Positions 8,595 to 19,103 of a stretch of 64,000 bases of DNA are shown here, piece after piece (the first letter of the stretch is position 1; every line of letters begins with the position of its first letter). A program made the translations under genes and the position numbers. The stretch is from an uncultured Muribaculaceae bacterium. Lineage in GTDB: Bacteria; Bacteroidota; Bacteroidia; Bacteroidales; Muribaculaceae. The DNA is taken from NCBI GenBank assembly GCA_934675575.1, contig CAKUQQ010000006.1:102437-166436 (forward strand), read 5' to 3'. The notes beneath the pieces are model-generated. The model was not told where the DNA came from. It saw only the letters and a list, made by a program, of their open reading frames with translations, and ran no database searches.

Positions 8595-9604
8595 CAGTGT
8601 TCCAATTTCTCTTTTATGGCTTTACACGCAGCAAATGCGCCTCTGATAACTGGTATGAAAATCAGCAGACGCATCTCACAACATGCCACCACCGCCTTAT
8701 AGTAGGCTGGAATAACAGGTTGCTTGGTTATTGCGCCAAGTGTGTAATGTTTGTTGTTGCACACACTATTATACTTTTGCAGCTGCTCATGTGTGCCATA
8801 TAGCAGAATCAAGCCTTTTATGCCGATGCAAAATTCGTCATAAGCATTCCACAATTTTTCCGCCAAATTTTTATTATCGCATTTTTCAAGCAAAAGCTCT
8901 CGCGTCAATTCCGTTATTCTTATTGCGTCGCCTATAAGCGCACACTTGTTTTTTGAGCTCATTGAGTTGCCATAATTCTGGCGGTTATACACATAAAGCG
9001 GTTCTTCAAGATACACTATCTTTTTAGCGGCGAAACAAAGCTGCATTACGCAATGCTTGTCCTCAAACATCGCCAAGCCATCTACGGCCGAAATGCCACG
9101 CCAAAGCCTGCGCCTGGCCAACTTATTCACAAGATAACCCTTTATCGTGCCAACTATTATACCTGCCAATATCTCATCTTTTGCATGCGGCAGGCATACT
9201 TTCTTTTCAACGAGGTTTCCTGCCTCGCGCTCCTCATAGTAGTCACACACCACTACGTCGGCTTCAGTTTCTTCGCCCCGTTTCACCAAGTGGGCCACAT
9301 AGTCAGTCAGCACATAGTCGTCACTGTCAACAAATATCACCCATTCTCCGCTGGCTTCTTTCACGCCATCAAACCTTGCCACCGAGGCACCTCGGTTTGT
9401 GTCATGCCTTAAAACTTTAACCGACTTCTTTCTGTCCTCAAATCTATCAATCACGCCATTGAGCACAGAGAGCGAGGCATCAGTGCTGGCATCATCAACA
9501 AACACATATTCTATGTCACTATATGTTTGCATCATGAGCGATTCTGCACACTTTCCGATGTAGGCTTCTGCATTATATATTGGAACTATCACCGAAACAA
9601 GCAT
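8594..9604 (-). CDS. Glycosyltransferase family 2 (GT-A fold)
   Basis: 336 residues. The N-terminus is a standard GT2 domain: MLVSVIVPIYNAEAYIGKC, VDDASTDAS near residue 38, RHDTNRGASVARFDGV, and the metal-binding motif FVDSDDYV near residue 98. The remainder is the variable acceptor half, ending in a hydrophobic, basic tail (LLIFIPVIRGAFAACKAIKEKL) that may bind membrane. The open frame runs 43 codons further upstream, but that would overlap the neighbouring gene by 127 bases; the ATG at 9604 is two bases after the upstream stop and gives the family start. Inverting transferase of the exopolysaccharide repeat unit. Confidence 0.94.
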   Translation of the reverse strand: MLVSVIVPIYNAEAYIGKCAESLMMQTYSDIEYVFVDDASTDASLSVLNGVIDRFEDRKKSVKVLRHDTNRGASVARFDGVKEASGEWVIFVDSDDYVLTDYVAHLVKRGEETEADVVVCDYYEEREAGNLVEKKVCLPHAKDEILAGIIVGTIKGYLVNKLARRRLWRGISAVDGLAMFEDKHCVMQLCFAAKKIVYLEEPLYVYNRQNYGNSMSSKNKCALIGDAIRITELTRELLLEKCDNKNLAEKLWNAYDEFCIGIKGLILLYGTHEQLQKYNSVCNNKHYTLGAITKQPVIPAYYKAVVACCEMRLLIFIPVIRGAFAACKAIKEKLEH

Positions 9605-9606
9605 AA

Positions 9607-10767
9607 TCAATTCAAGAAAAACAAGTGATACAAAACCGGCACATTGACTATGGTTGGCATATACACAGCCTTGAATATCACGATATAAGTATATGTAAAC
9701 GCCACAATGGCCAACAGCCAAAACAGTGACCAATTCTTTGTTTTATACAAATATTCAAGCGTGTAAGCATTCATTATCAATATGAATATTCTGAAATAAT
9801 CAAACGGCCTCAACATAAAATGTGATGTGTTGAGCAGCAAATTCTCAAAACAAACGCCCAAAAACGCATACACAAAAAATATCGGCAACAGCTTGTCGTC
9901 TTTGAAATAAGCCTTAACCTTTGGATAAAAATAGATGAAGCAAAAGTCCACAAACAACACGCCTATATGGTTTGGCCCAAATTTCACGAATCGGTAGCTT
10001 CCATTCATTATCGGCTGTATAAGTTTGTCATACCGCTCATATCCCACTATGTCGAGCACACTCTGCACGCAGCTAAGCACCCCCACCCACACTGGTCTCA
10101 ATCCGGCAACCACGCAAACCACAAATATAGCTATCAGCACATTGTTGTTTTTTATCTTTACTGGAATTAGCGGAATAAAATACAGTGGCAAAAGCAGTAG
10201 CGCAGACTTGTGTACAAAAGCCGTAACGCACACCACCAGCGCAAAAGGCACAAATTTGCGTTGCTGTATCAGTGGCACAAGGGCCACAAACAAGCAACAC
10301 ACCACCGCTTGGCGCATAGAGTTCATCCATTCTATGAAATATGGGCCAAGCATTATCCCAAGTGCAACCCAAGGCAAAAGAAATTTCCTCTCCCTCAGTC
10401 CATAATACAAGAACCCCAACTGCAGGGCTGCCCAGAATGCGAAATAAATCACATAATGGCAACCACTAAGGGCAAAAGCCTTGGTTATCAGCTTAAATCC
10501 TGGTTCAAAATTCTCTCTGCTAAGTTCACCAGTCTCTTGAAGTCCCAAATATTGCTTCAAATACATTGCATGGTCAAACCCTGTGTGATAGCGACAACCA
10601 GCCACTATGGCAAACAGAGCTATCGACAACATTATTTCCCAGCATAAAAATGACGAATGTGAGGTGTCACCGTCGGTCAAGCAGCGGTTTTCACGCAGAG
10701 CCACATGCTTTCCGAGCACGAAAAGCAGCAATCCTGTCAGCGTATATACCCCAAAACTCAACAACAT
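9607..10767 (-). CDS. EpsG family polysaccharide polymerase
   Basis: 386-residue polytopic membrane protein. It shows the EpsG family signature well: GCRYHTGFDHAMYLKQYL near residue 57, FEPGFKLITKAFAL, and WMNSMRQAVVCCLFVAL near residue 150 (the 'R-Q-x-x' helix). EpsG proteins are thought to act as Wzy-type polymerases joining lipid-linked repeat units in the periplasm. It starts 21 bases after the UDP-ManNAc dehydrogenase stop and is followed after two bases by the GT2 gene. Confidence 0.87.
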   Translation of the reverse strand: MLLSFGVYTLTGLLLFVLGKHVALRENRCLTDGDTSHSSFLCWEIMLSIALFAIVAGCRYHTGFDHAMYLKQYLGLQETGELSRENFEPGFKLITKAFALSGCHYVIYFAFWAALQLGFLYYGLRERKFLLPWVALGIMLGPYFIEWMNSMRQAVVCCLFVALVPLIQQRKFVPFALVVCVTAFVHKSALLLLPLYFIPLIPVKIKNNNVLIAIFVVCVVAGLRPVWVGVLSCVQSVLDIVGYERYDKLIQPIMNGSYRFVKFGPNHIGVLFVDFCFIYFYPKVKAYFKDDKLLPIFFVYAFLGVCFENLLLNTSHFMLRPFDYFRIFILIMNAYTLEYLYKTKNWSLFWLLAIVAFTYTYIVIFKAVYMPTIVNVPVLYHLFFLN

Positions 10768-10788
10768 CTCACTCCATCATTAAAACAA

Positions 10789-11991
10789 TTATTTCTTTAT
10801 GCCGCAGAAATCAATGATAATTTTACCTGCATCTTCTTTCAGCGTCTTAAACTGGTCATGTGCCACCAAAAATGCCACTATGTCTGCTTTTTCGTATGCC
10901 TCCTCGTAATCCCATAGCTTCACTTTGCCATACTCCGACAAATTCGGCTCCACAACCATCACGCGGTCTTCCGGCAATTCTGCAATCATTTCGTTGGCAA
11001 TAAACTTGGCTGGCGACTCTCGCAAATCGTCAATATTTGGCTTGAACGAAAGCCCCATCACCGCCAGCATTGGCAAACGCTGGTGTTCATTTTTAAATGT
11101 CAATATGGCGTTTTTCAATTTCTCCACACACCACTTTTCCTTATAATTGTTCACTTCACGAGCTGTGGCAATAAGTTTTGACTCATCTTTGAAAGCCGAC
11201 GTTATGAAATATGGGTCCACGGCTATGCAGTGACCACCCACGCCACACCCCGGTTGCAGAATGTTCACACGAGGGTGTTTGTTGGCAAGCCTTATCAGCT
11301 CACGCACATCAATGCCCTCTTTGTCGCAGATAATCGACAATTCATTGGCAAACGCTATTTGCACGTCGCGGCTTGAGTTTTCTGTCAACTTGCACATTTC
11401 TGCCGTCTTGGCGTTGGTCTTATGCAATGTTCCTTTCACAAAGTGAGAGTAAAAGCCCATTGCCTTTTGCGTTGAAGCATCGTCAACACCGCCTATCACC
11501 CTGTCATTGTGCTCTAACTCAAACACAACATTACCCGGAATCACACGCTCCGGACAATATGCTATTGAAATCTGCCCTTTTAGTTCTGGTCGTCTTGCAT
11601 ATATCAAGTTGGCCATTTTGTCGGTCGTGCCCACAGGCGATGTTGACTCTATCACAAACAGGTCACCTTGCTTCAGCAATGGTATAACCGACTCCGTTGC
11701 ACTCTGCACATAAGATATGTCTGGCTGGTGACCCTCCTTGAATGGCGTTGGAACCACCACCACATACACATCACTCACCTGTGGCTTAATTGTTGCCGTG
11801 AGGCGTTTGTCAGCCACCACTTCTTGCAACAATGCTGCCAGCCCAGGCTCTTTGAAGTGCAATATGCCAGCGTTGGTTGCCTCCACAACTTTTTCATTTA
11901 TGTCACAACCAACAACTTTAAGGCCGTTTTTCGCCGATATTATGGCTGTCGGCAAGCCAATGTATCCTAATCCTATAAAACAAACTGTCAT
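10789..11991 (-). CDS. wecC: UDP-N-acetyl-D-mannosamine dehydrogenase
   Basis: 400 residues. NAD-dependent oxidation of UDP-ManNAc to UDP-ManNAcA, a two-step four-electron reaction through a cysteine thiohemiacetal. The Rossmann motif CFIGLGYIGLPTA begins at residue 4, the central domain has AEMCKLTENSSRDVQIAFANE, and the catalytic cysteine is in GCGVGGHCIAVDPYF (C255). The C-terminal UDP-binding domain has AVMGLSFKPNIDDLRESPA. The ATG at 11991 was preferred to one ten codons upstream because it starts the protein at the family position (MTVCFIGLGYIG). The WecC subtype rather than UDP-glucose dehydrogenase is inferred from the motif wording and from the WecG-type transferase in the same operon. 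Confidence 0.9.
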   Translation of the reverse strand: MTVCFIGLGYIGLPTAIISAKNGLKVVGCDINEKVVEATNAGILHFKEPGLAALLQEVVADKRLTATIKPQVSDVYVVVVPTPFKEGHQPDISYVQSATESVIPLLKQGDLFVIESTSPVGTTDKMANLIYARRPELKGQISIAYCPERVIPGNVVFELEHNDRVIGGVDDASTQKAMGFYSHFVKGTLHKTNAKTAEMCKLTENSSRDVQIAFANELSIICDKEGIDVRELIRLANKHPRVNILQPGCGVGGHCIAVDPYFITSAFKDESKLIATAREVNNYKEKWCVEKLKNAILTFKNEHQRLPMLAVMGLSFKPNIDDLRESPAKFIANEMIAELPEDRVMVVEPNLSEYGKVKLWDYEEAYEKADIVAFLVAHDQFKTLKEDAGKIIIDFCGIKK

Positions 11992-12030
11992 TTCAAGAAT
12001 TCCATCTTTCTGTTTTTGCATGTGCGTGCC

Positions 12031-14430
12031 CTACTCGCCATAGCCATATCCATAGCTGTAGCTATAACCATACTTGTGATAACCGTAACCATTCGACTCG
12101 GCAACAGTTCCGTTAAGTATGAGCATCATGTTCTTATAACGCTTTTCGTCATAATTCTTCTGCACATCGCGCAGCATCGACTTGTCAAACAATTCTGCCC
12201 TGATTACAAACACCGTCAAGTCAGAGAACTTGTTGATTATCGACGCATCGGCCACTATGTCGAGTGGCGGACAGTCTATGAATATATAATCATATTGTTC
12301 GCGAGCTATGCTGAATGCCTTTTCCAATCGTTCAGAGAACAGCAACTCTGTTGGGTTCGGCGGAATAGTGCCTACTGGCACAACTGCCAAATTAGGGTTT
12401 GTCTTGCCTTTCACCACCACCGACTCAAAGTTCTCCACACTTCCGCTCAAATAGTCAGATATACCAGTCTCCGGACTATCTACGAATGTTGAGAGTGAGG
12501 CTTTGCGCATATCAAGGTCAAACACTATCACCTTCTTATTTTTTATGGCGAAACTTGTGGCAAGGTTCATCGTCACAAATGTTTTTCCTGAGCCGGGATT
12601 GGCTGAAGTGAACATTATTGATTTGCAAGAGCCTGTTTTCCCGGAAATGAACTCAAGATTGGTTCGCACCACCCTGAACGCTTCATTAATTTCATTTCGG
12701 TTTTTCTCTTGCACCACAATCTCACGTATCTCTTTCCGCTTGTTAAACAGCGCAAATATGCCACGTCTTTTCTTATATGACAGCGGTATTTCGCCCAAGA
12801 ATGGCAAAGTGAGTGTTTCCACATCTTTGCGGCAATGCACGGCCGTATCCATATTGCTTGCAATGAAAATCAGCACCATTGGCACAAACAAGCCAAGAGC
12901 CAAAGCTATCAGAAACACGTTCATCTTCACAGGCTTCGACGGGCGCTTGCTTCCGCCTGGTGGATTGAGCATCTTAGTGTTGTAGGCTGTGAACGCCTTC
13001 GAGAGCTGATTTTCTTCTCTTTTTTGAAGCAAGAACAAATACAGTTGCTCTTTCACTTTCTGCTGGCGTTCCACACTAAGCAGATATTTCGCTTGTGTTG
13101 GGTTTGATGCTATTTGCGATTTTGTGTCATGCACCGAGCCTTGCACATCGGCTATGCGGTTTTTGAGCTGCACGATTTCGTTGTCAATTGATTGCACTAT
13201 GGCATGGCGCGATGCTTGCAACGTTTGGTCTATGTCAACCACAAGCGGATTTTCTGCACTGCTGTTCGCAACCAGGTTATTCCGCTGAATCAACTTGTCA
13301 TTATACGATGAAATTAGCTGTGTCAGCGAGTTGTTCTCTATGCCAGAGCTAACTGGCAACGGCTTGTTTTTGCTGCCGTCGGTCATAAGCTGCTTTCTGA
13401 TATATCTGGCCATGAATATCTGGTTGTCTAAGTTAAGCAGCTCTGTGCTCATCGCGTCAGCCTTGTTCATATACAAATTAGAGGCCGTCGTGATGTCAGG
13501 CACAAGGTGTTTGCTCTTAAATGAAGATATGTCTTCATCAACGTCGCCCAACTGTGCCTCTATGGTTCGCAATTCTTCATCTATAAATGCAGACGTACTT
13601 ATGGCTTGCTTATTGATGTCCTCCACCCATTTGCGGTTATACACCTGAAACAGTGCGTTTAGTATGTCATCTGCTCGCTCAAGGTTCTCATCGTCAACTT
13701 TGAGGTCCACAACCGAAGCCTTAACGTCGTTCAAATCCACGCTCAGATTGTTCACGCATTTGTTTGTTGCGTCGGTCAGCCCCATCTTGGTCACATGTAT
13801 CACCTTGTCATAACTACCGGAGAAATATCTGGTTGGCGACACTTGTATGCGTCCAAGCGGAGTGCGATACGTTGTGCCAAGACGCAAATGATAATCCTTG
13901 CTTTGTTGCTCGCCATTTATCGTCAAATTCGACAGCACCACTTCATTGCCCGGCACTACCTCCATGTCAAACGAAGCATTGTCTTCCGGGTCAAAATCCA
14001 GCATCGACACAACCACTGGCAGTGTTTTGCCATAAAGTGTTTCGGCATGAGTCGCGCCATCTATGTTGTAGTTCATGTCAAGATTTAACTGCTTCACCAC
14101 ATCGAGCATATATGATGGCGATTTCAGCGAAATCATCTCATTATACAAGTTTGTGTTAGAGCCAGTGAATCCCATATCCGAGAACTTGCCAAATTCGCTC
14201 GACAACGAAGAGCCGTTGTCATCTTCCTTTATCAGAATCGAGGCCGAGCGAGTGTATATGGGCGGAGTTGTGAGTATATACATGGCTGCCAGCATAAAAG
14301 CTATCACAACCGAAGCCAAAAACCAATACCACTTCGACATGCAGATGCGAAGCCACTCTTGTATCTTGGCAAAATCCTCACCTATGTCAACGGTGTTCGG
14401 CGTTGATGCATATTGTTTATCTTCGTTCAT
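12031..14430 (-). CDS. Wzc-like polysaccharide co-polymerase / bacterial tyrosine kinase
   Basis: 799-residue inner-membrane protein that sets chain length and couples polymerisation to export. An N-terminal Wzz domain has transmembrane helices at about residues 34-54 and 504-525 flanking a large periplasmic part with coiled-coil segments (about 285-300 and 415-480). The C-terminal BY-kinase has Walker A SANPGSGKTF (609-618), Walker A' VIVFDLDMRK (634-643) and Walker B YIFIDCPP (715-722). The last 18 residues hold eight tyrosines, seven of them spaced two or three apart (782-797), the expected autophosphorylation cluster. It follows the wza-like gene after seven bases, the classical order. 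Confidence 0.96.
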   Translation of the reverse strand: MNEDKQYASTPNTVDIGEDFAKIQEWLRICMSKWYWFLASVVIAFMLAAMYILTTPPIYTRSASILIKEDDNGSSLSSEFGKFSDMGFTGSNTNLYNEMISLKSPSYMLDVVKQLNLDMNYNIDGATHAETLYGKTLPVVVSMLDFDPEDNASFDMEVVPGNEVVLSNLTINGEQQSKDYHLRLGTTYRTPLGRIQVSPTRYFSGSYDKVIHVTKMGLTDATNKCVNNLSVDLNDVKASVVDLKVDDENLERADDILNALFQVYNRKWVEDINKQAISTSAFIDEELRTIEAQLGDVDEDISSFKSKHLVPDITTASNLYMNKADAMSTELLNLDNQIFMARYIRKQLMTDGSKNKPLPVSSGIENNSLTQLISSYNDKLIQRNNLVANSSAENPLVVDIDQTLQASRHAIVQSIDNEIVQLKNRIADVQGSVHDTKSQIASNPTQAKYLLSVERQQKVKEQLYLFLLQKREENQLSKAFTAYNTKMLNPPGGSKRPSKPVKMNVFLIALALGLFVPMVLIFIASNMDTAVHCRKDVETLTLPFLGEIPLSYKKRRGIFALFNKRKEIREIVVQEKNRNEINEAFRVVRTNLEFISGKTGSCKSIMFTSANPGSGKTFVTMNLATSFAIKNKKVIVFDLDMRKASLSTFVDSPETGISDYLSGSVENFESVVVKGKTNPNLAVVPVGTIPPNPTELLFSERLEKAFSIAREQYDYIFIDCPPLDIVADASIINKFSDLTVFVIRAELFDKSMLRDVQKNYDEKRYKNMMLILNGTVAESNGYGYHKYGYSYSYGYGYGE

Positions 14431-14437
14431 TACAGTT

Positions 14438-15232
14438 TTATTTGAAAATTAATACTGCTACCGATGTCAGCAGCGATGCCAATGAAATCCAAAACGATGT
14501 AGAGCGAAACGTGTTGCCGTTCACTGTTGACTGGCGCACCTTCACGTCATTAGGCGTCACATACACCAAGTCATTTTGTTGCAAATAATACACAGGCGAC
14601 TCATACAAGCTCTTGGCGTTTGTCAAATCCACCCTATATGACACTTGTTTGCCGTTTTCTTCTCTCATGACCAGCACGTTGTCGCGTTTGCCATATATTG
14701 TCAAGTCGCCGGCACGGCTCAAAGCATCAATCAGCGTCACCTTGTCATGGTCAATGATAAATCTTCCTGGCTCTTTCACCTCACCAAGCACAGAGAAGTA
14801 CAGGTCAAGGAAATCCACAGTCACAGTCGGATCTTTAATCAGATTTTTGCTCACCAGCAAATCCTTTATATACCTGCCCACTTCACTCCTCGTTTTCCCG
14901 GCGATTTTCAACTCACCTATCACAGGAAACTCAATATTTCCATTCTCATCTACCGTGTAGCTCGACACTTGCGATGTGGATAGGTTTGCACCCGATGTCG
15001 ATGAAGAATACCGACCCACAATCGGTTTGTTAAACATATAGGCCAGCTCTGGGCTCTTGCTGCTCACCAGTATTGACAACTTGTCACCGGGTTGCACTCT
15101 TAGCACTTGGGCAGGAGCCAGCTGTTGTGCTTCTCCCGACTCAAGATTTTGGAAATATCCCAACTTTGGCGTGCTACAAGCGCCAAGCACCAAAGCCACA
15201 CCCAGACATAGAATCGTATTTTTAATCTTCAT
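14438..15232 (-). CDS. Wza-like polysaccharide export lipoprotein
   Basis: 264 residues. A lipoprotein signal with lipobox LGAC (C19) is followed by the polysaccharide export domain (VQPGDKLSILVSSKSPELA) and an SLBB domain (VLGEVKEPGRFIIDHDKVTL). The C-terminus ends in a hydrophobic helix (FWISLASLLTSVAVLIFK), the position where Wza-type proteins cross the outer membrane, although here it is shorter than in E. coli Wza (about 380 residues). First gene of the exopolysaccharide operon, preceded by the long structured leader. It forms the outer-membrane exit channel with the Wzc-like kinase. Confidence 0.94.
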   Translation of the reverse strand: MKIKNTILCLGVALVLGACSTPKLGYFQNLESGEAQQLAPAQVLRVQPGDKLSILVSSKSPELAYMFNKPIVGRYSSSTSGANLSTSQVSSYTVDENGNIEFPVIGELKIAGKTRSEVGRYIKDLLVSKNLIKDPTVTVDFLDLYFSVLGEVKEPGRFIIDHDKVTLIDALSRAGDLTIYGKRDNVLVMREENGKQVSYRVDLTNAKSLYESPVYYLQQNDLVYVTPNDVKVRQSTVNGNTFRSTSFWISLASLLTSVAVLIFK

Positions 15233-15372
15233 ATTCAGTTAATTATCTTTGATTTTTAGGTTTTCCGCCCAGCCTTTTGGCTCACCTGCGAAACCACAAT
15301 GCAAACCAAGCAGCCAAACGCTTATGCCAACGTCTGCACCAGCGGAAACCGCCGCCATAGGCTATAATCGCA
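15233..15372 (-). promoter_or_regulatory. Structured 5' leader of the exopolysaccharide operon
   Basis: About 130 nt of transcribed, gene-free leader between the promoter and the wza-like ATG. On the minus strand GGUUUCCGC (15350-15342) can pair with GCGGAAAACC (15268-15259), enclosing a helix CAGACGUU/AGCGUUUG (15336-15315, 8 bp, 6-nt loop), a UGUG-GUUU-CGCA hairpin near 15294-15283, and AGCC-AAAA-GGCU (15282-15271). The same CCGC can instead pair locally with GCGG (15352-15342). The two G-U pairs of the 8-bp helix would be A-C mismatches on the plus strand, which favours the minus strand as the functional one. I recognise no known riboswitch class. Confidence 0.55.
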
Positions 15373-15380
15373 CAAAGGTA
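15373..15380 (-). promoter_or_regulatory. -7 promoter box of the exopolysaccharide operon
   Basis: TACCTTTG on the minus strand (15380-15373) is an exact TAnnTTTG box, followed by GTGCG. The -33 element is not clear (a TTTTG lies about 24 bases upstream). The eight genes down to 5573 are all packed with gaps of at most 39 bases, so this is probably their only strong promoter. Confidence 0.65.
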
Positions 15381-15491
15381 ATTAAAAAAATCACAAGAAA
15401 TAACTCAAAACTCCCAATTCCACCCAACATTTCCTTTTTCATCTTTATATTTTCATGTCATTTTGTTTCATTCTGTTACTTTTTGGGCAAC

Positions 15492-15527
15492 AAAAAAGTC
15501 GTGAACCGAGTTTCCTCGATTCACGAC
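15492..15527 (-). terminator. Terminator of groES-groEL
   Basis: On the minus strand a 13-bp stem GTCGTGAATCGAG / CTCGGTTCACGAC closed by a GAAA tetraloop and followed by TTTTTTG, 36 bases after the groEL stop. The most regular terminator in the window. Confidence 0.92.
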
Positions 15528-15562
15528 CTGTTATGTTATTTCAATTTATTTTCTTATCGAAA

Positions 15563-17203
<1,641 letters not shown>

Positions 17204-17210
17204 CTACTTG

Positions 17211-17486
17211 TTATTTTTCTACAATTGCCAAAATATCACTCTGCTTCATCATCAGGAATTTCTCGCCGTCAACTTCGATTTCTGTGCCGGCATACTTGCC
17301 ATACAGAACTTCGTCGCCAACTTTCACTACCATTTCCTCATCTTTGGTTCCGTTGCCCACGGCCTTTACAGTACCTTTCAATGGTTTTTCTTTTGCGCTG
17401 TCTGGAATGATGATACCTCCAGCTGTTTTTTCTTCAGCCTTTGCAGGTTCTATAAGAACTCTGTCTGATAATGGTTTAATTGTCAT
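17211..17486 (-). CDS. groS: Co-chaperonin GroES (10 kDa)
   Basis: 91 residues. The start [27 protein letters not shown] (first 30 residues) includes the mobile loop KTAGGI that docks on GroEL, and [15 protein letters not shown] is the conserved second half. First gene of the groES-groEL operon. No TAnnTTTG box is visible within 100 bases upstream, nor a clear CIRCE inverted repeat, so the heat-shock control of this operon cannot be read from the sequence. Confidence 0.98.
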   Translation of the reverse strand: MTIKPLSDRVLIEPAKAEEKTAGGIIIPDSAKEKPLKGTVKAVGNGTKDEEMVVKVGDEVLYGKYAGTEIEVDGEKFLMMKQSDILAIVEK

Positions 17487-17659
17487 GATTTCTATTGTTT
17501 TTAAATTTTTAATAATTCAGTTACCCGAAACTTCTGTTAATTTGAAGCCTCACGACTCTACACCTAACACACATCGTGCCAAAAATCCCAACCATTGTCA
17601 CCAGCTGCATATATCTGCCATTTCCGCACGCACCAGCGACATTTTGTCAGTCCATGCCG

Positions 17660-18913
17660 TCAGAATGCCTCATACAATCCCAGCGAAAATGCGCTCTGAC
17701 CTTTTTTGCCGAATCCATAATCAAAACGCACATTCATTTTTTTGCGGAACTCCCATCTCATTCCAAGTCCATAGCTCGGCAATATGTGGTCAGCTATCTT
17801 TCCGTCTTTAAACACACTTCCGGCTCCGCCCCACACCACGCAACCAAGCTTATACCATATTTTTTGGCGCAATTCCACCTGTGCCATCATCATGTTGTAG
17901 TCGCGATAACGCCCAGGATAGTAGCCGCGCATCTCTCGCGAGCCACCAAGCTTGGCAAGCATGGTCCACGCCGGCTTGCCGTAGTTGAAATCTCCTTTCA
18001 CCTCTCCAGCCACATGAGCGCCTTTCCACAAGCTGTGATAGTAACACGCTTTGACCGACGTGCGTGCAAACTTAGCCTTATTTCCCAAAAATCCGGGGAA
18101 AAACATCTGGTCAAGTTCCACATACACGCCCCTTGATGCGTCCATCATGTTGTCGCGAGTGTCATAGCTCATGGTCAAACCTGCGCCATAGCTTCGCGAA
18201 TACAACCGTTGTCCGTTTAGCAGTTCCATGCGTGCTATCGAGTCCACGTTGACGTATGTCCAGTTTATTTTAGGCCCTATATAAAAATGTGGAAATGCCC
18301 TGAATGTGAAGTTCGCGTCAAGAACCAACTCGTTGCGGTTCATGCTAACCTCATTGTCATCTTGGTCTCCGTTTTTGTAGCCTATACCCCAAAATTTCGT
18401 TGGATAGTGATCAAATTCAAGTGAATAATACAGTCGCATCTTGTCATCTGGGAAAAACATGTTGCCGTCAAGCCCAACCGACCAGAACCCCGATGTTGAG
18501 ATTCGTCCTGCCAATGTGGCATTAGATGGCTGGCTCTCTGGGCTGCAACCATTCAACCTGAATGTTCCGTTGCCAAGTATCGCCAACCCCAATTTTGTCT
18601 CAGAGTCATAAGATGGCCCTCCAAGCAGGCTGAACCTGAATTTCTTGCTATAATCCGTGTTGGTGTCAAGCAAGTAGTCCATAAACCTTGTCAGCAAGTT
18701 TTTCTTCGCTTTTGGCACCACAAGCACACTGTCGCCAAGCGACAAGAAATATTTCGACTCGGTTTCAAACATCACTCTGGCATTTATCACCGTGTCTTTG
18801 TTAAGAGCCGTGTTATGCAGTTTCACCGTCATGGAGTCTTGTGGCATAGCCAAGGCCTCTGCCGCCCCAAGCATTATGCCCACCAAAAGCAATGCGATTC
18901 TCAACAGTCTCAT
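17660..18913 (-). CDS. BamA/TamA-like outer-membrane barrel protein
   Basis: 417 residues with a signal peptide (MRLLRIALLLVGIMLGAAEALA). No POTRA repeats are visible: after about 90 residues of soluble sequence the rest is amphipathic beta strands, ending in the aromatic residue F expected of an outer-membrane barrel. GGSREMRGYYPGRYRD (about residue 317) corresponds to the conserved loop 6 motif (VRGF/Y) of the BamA/D15 surface-antigen superfamily. The ATG at 18913 was chosen because it starts the signal peptide and a TATCTTTG promoter lies 40 bases upstream; the open frame extends 51 codons further. Probably an accessory barrel, not BamA itself, which would be about twice as long. Confidence 0.8.
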   Translation of the reverse strand: MRLLRIALLLVGIMLGAAEALAMPQDSMTVKLHNTALNKDTVINARVMFETESKYFLSLGDSVLVVPKAKKNLLTRFMDYLLDTNTDYSKKFRFSLLGGPSYDSETKLGLAILGNGTFRLNGCSPESQPSNATLAGRISTSGFWSVGLDGNMFFPDDKMRLYYSLEFDHYPTKFWGIGYKNGDQDDNEVSMNRNELVLDANFTFRAFPHFYIGPKINWTYVNVDSIARMELLNGQRLYSRSYGAGLTMSYDTRDNMMDASRGVYVELDQMFFPGFLGNKAKFARTSVKACYYHSLWKGAHVAGEVKGDFNYGKPAWTMLAKLGGSREMRGYYPGRYRDYNMMMAQVELRQKIWYKLGCVVWGGAGSVFKDGKIADHILPSYGLGMRWEFRKKMNVRFDYGFGKKGQSAFSLGLYEAF

Positions 18914-18953
18914 ATTTTTCGTTTTTTTTAGTTTCAGTTGTTTTTTTGTTGTG

Positions 18954-18961
18954 CAAAGATA
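18954..18961 (-). promoter_or_regulatory. -7 promoter box of the BamA-like gene
   Basis: TATCTTTG on the minus strand (18961-18954), an exact TAnnTTTG box; no TTG at 19-21 bases. Confidence 0.6.
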
Positions 18962-19055
18962 GCACATTTTGCCCAACGCAATCCACTTGTGCCGCTTCCG
19001 CGCCCTGCCAAACGGCTTTCGTGCCAATAAATCAGCCAAAATGTCCAAATTTATG

Positions 19056-19063
19056 TAACTTTG
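19056..19063 (+). promoter_or_regulatory. -7 promoter box of the chromate transporter genes
   Basis: TAACTTTG followed by CAC, 41 bases before the first chrA-half start. It is divergent from the BamA-like promoter about 95 bases away. Confidence 0.6.
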
Positions 19064-19103
19064 CACTTGAGTTTATCTCTCTACTGCAATAATTAGGCTA
19101 TTA

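Noticed and set aside
15244..15251. TATCTTTG on the plus strand, possible promoter of a plus-strand small RNA through the exopolysaccharide leader
   Set aside because: The 8-bp helix of the region needs two G-U pairs that exist only in the minus-strand transcript, and a good minus-strand promoter is placed at its start. Not excluded.
17487..17659. CIRCE-type operator before groES
   Set aside because: No TTAGCACTC-N9-GAGTGCTAA-like inverted repeat is visible.
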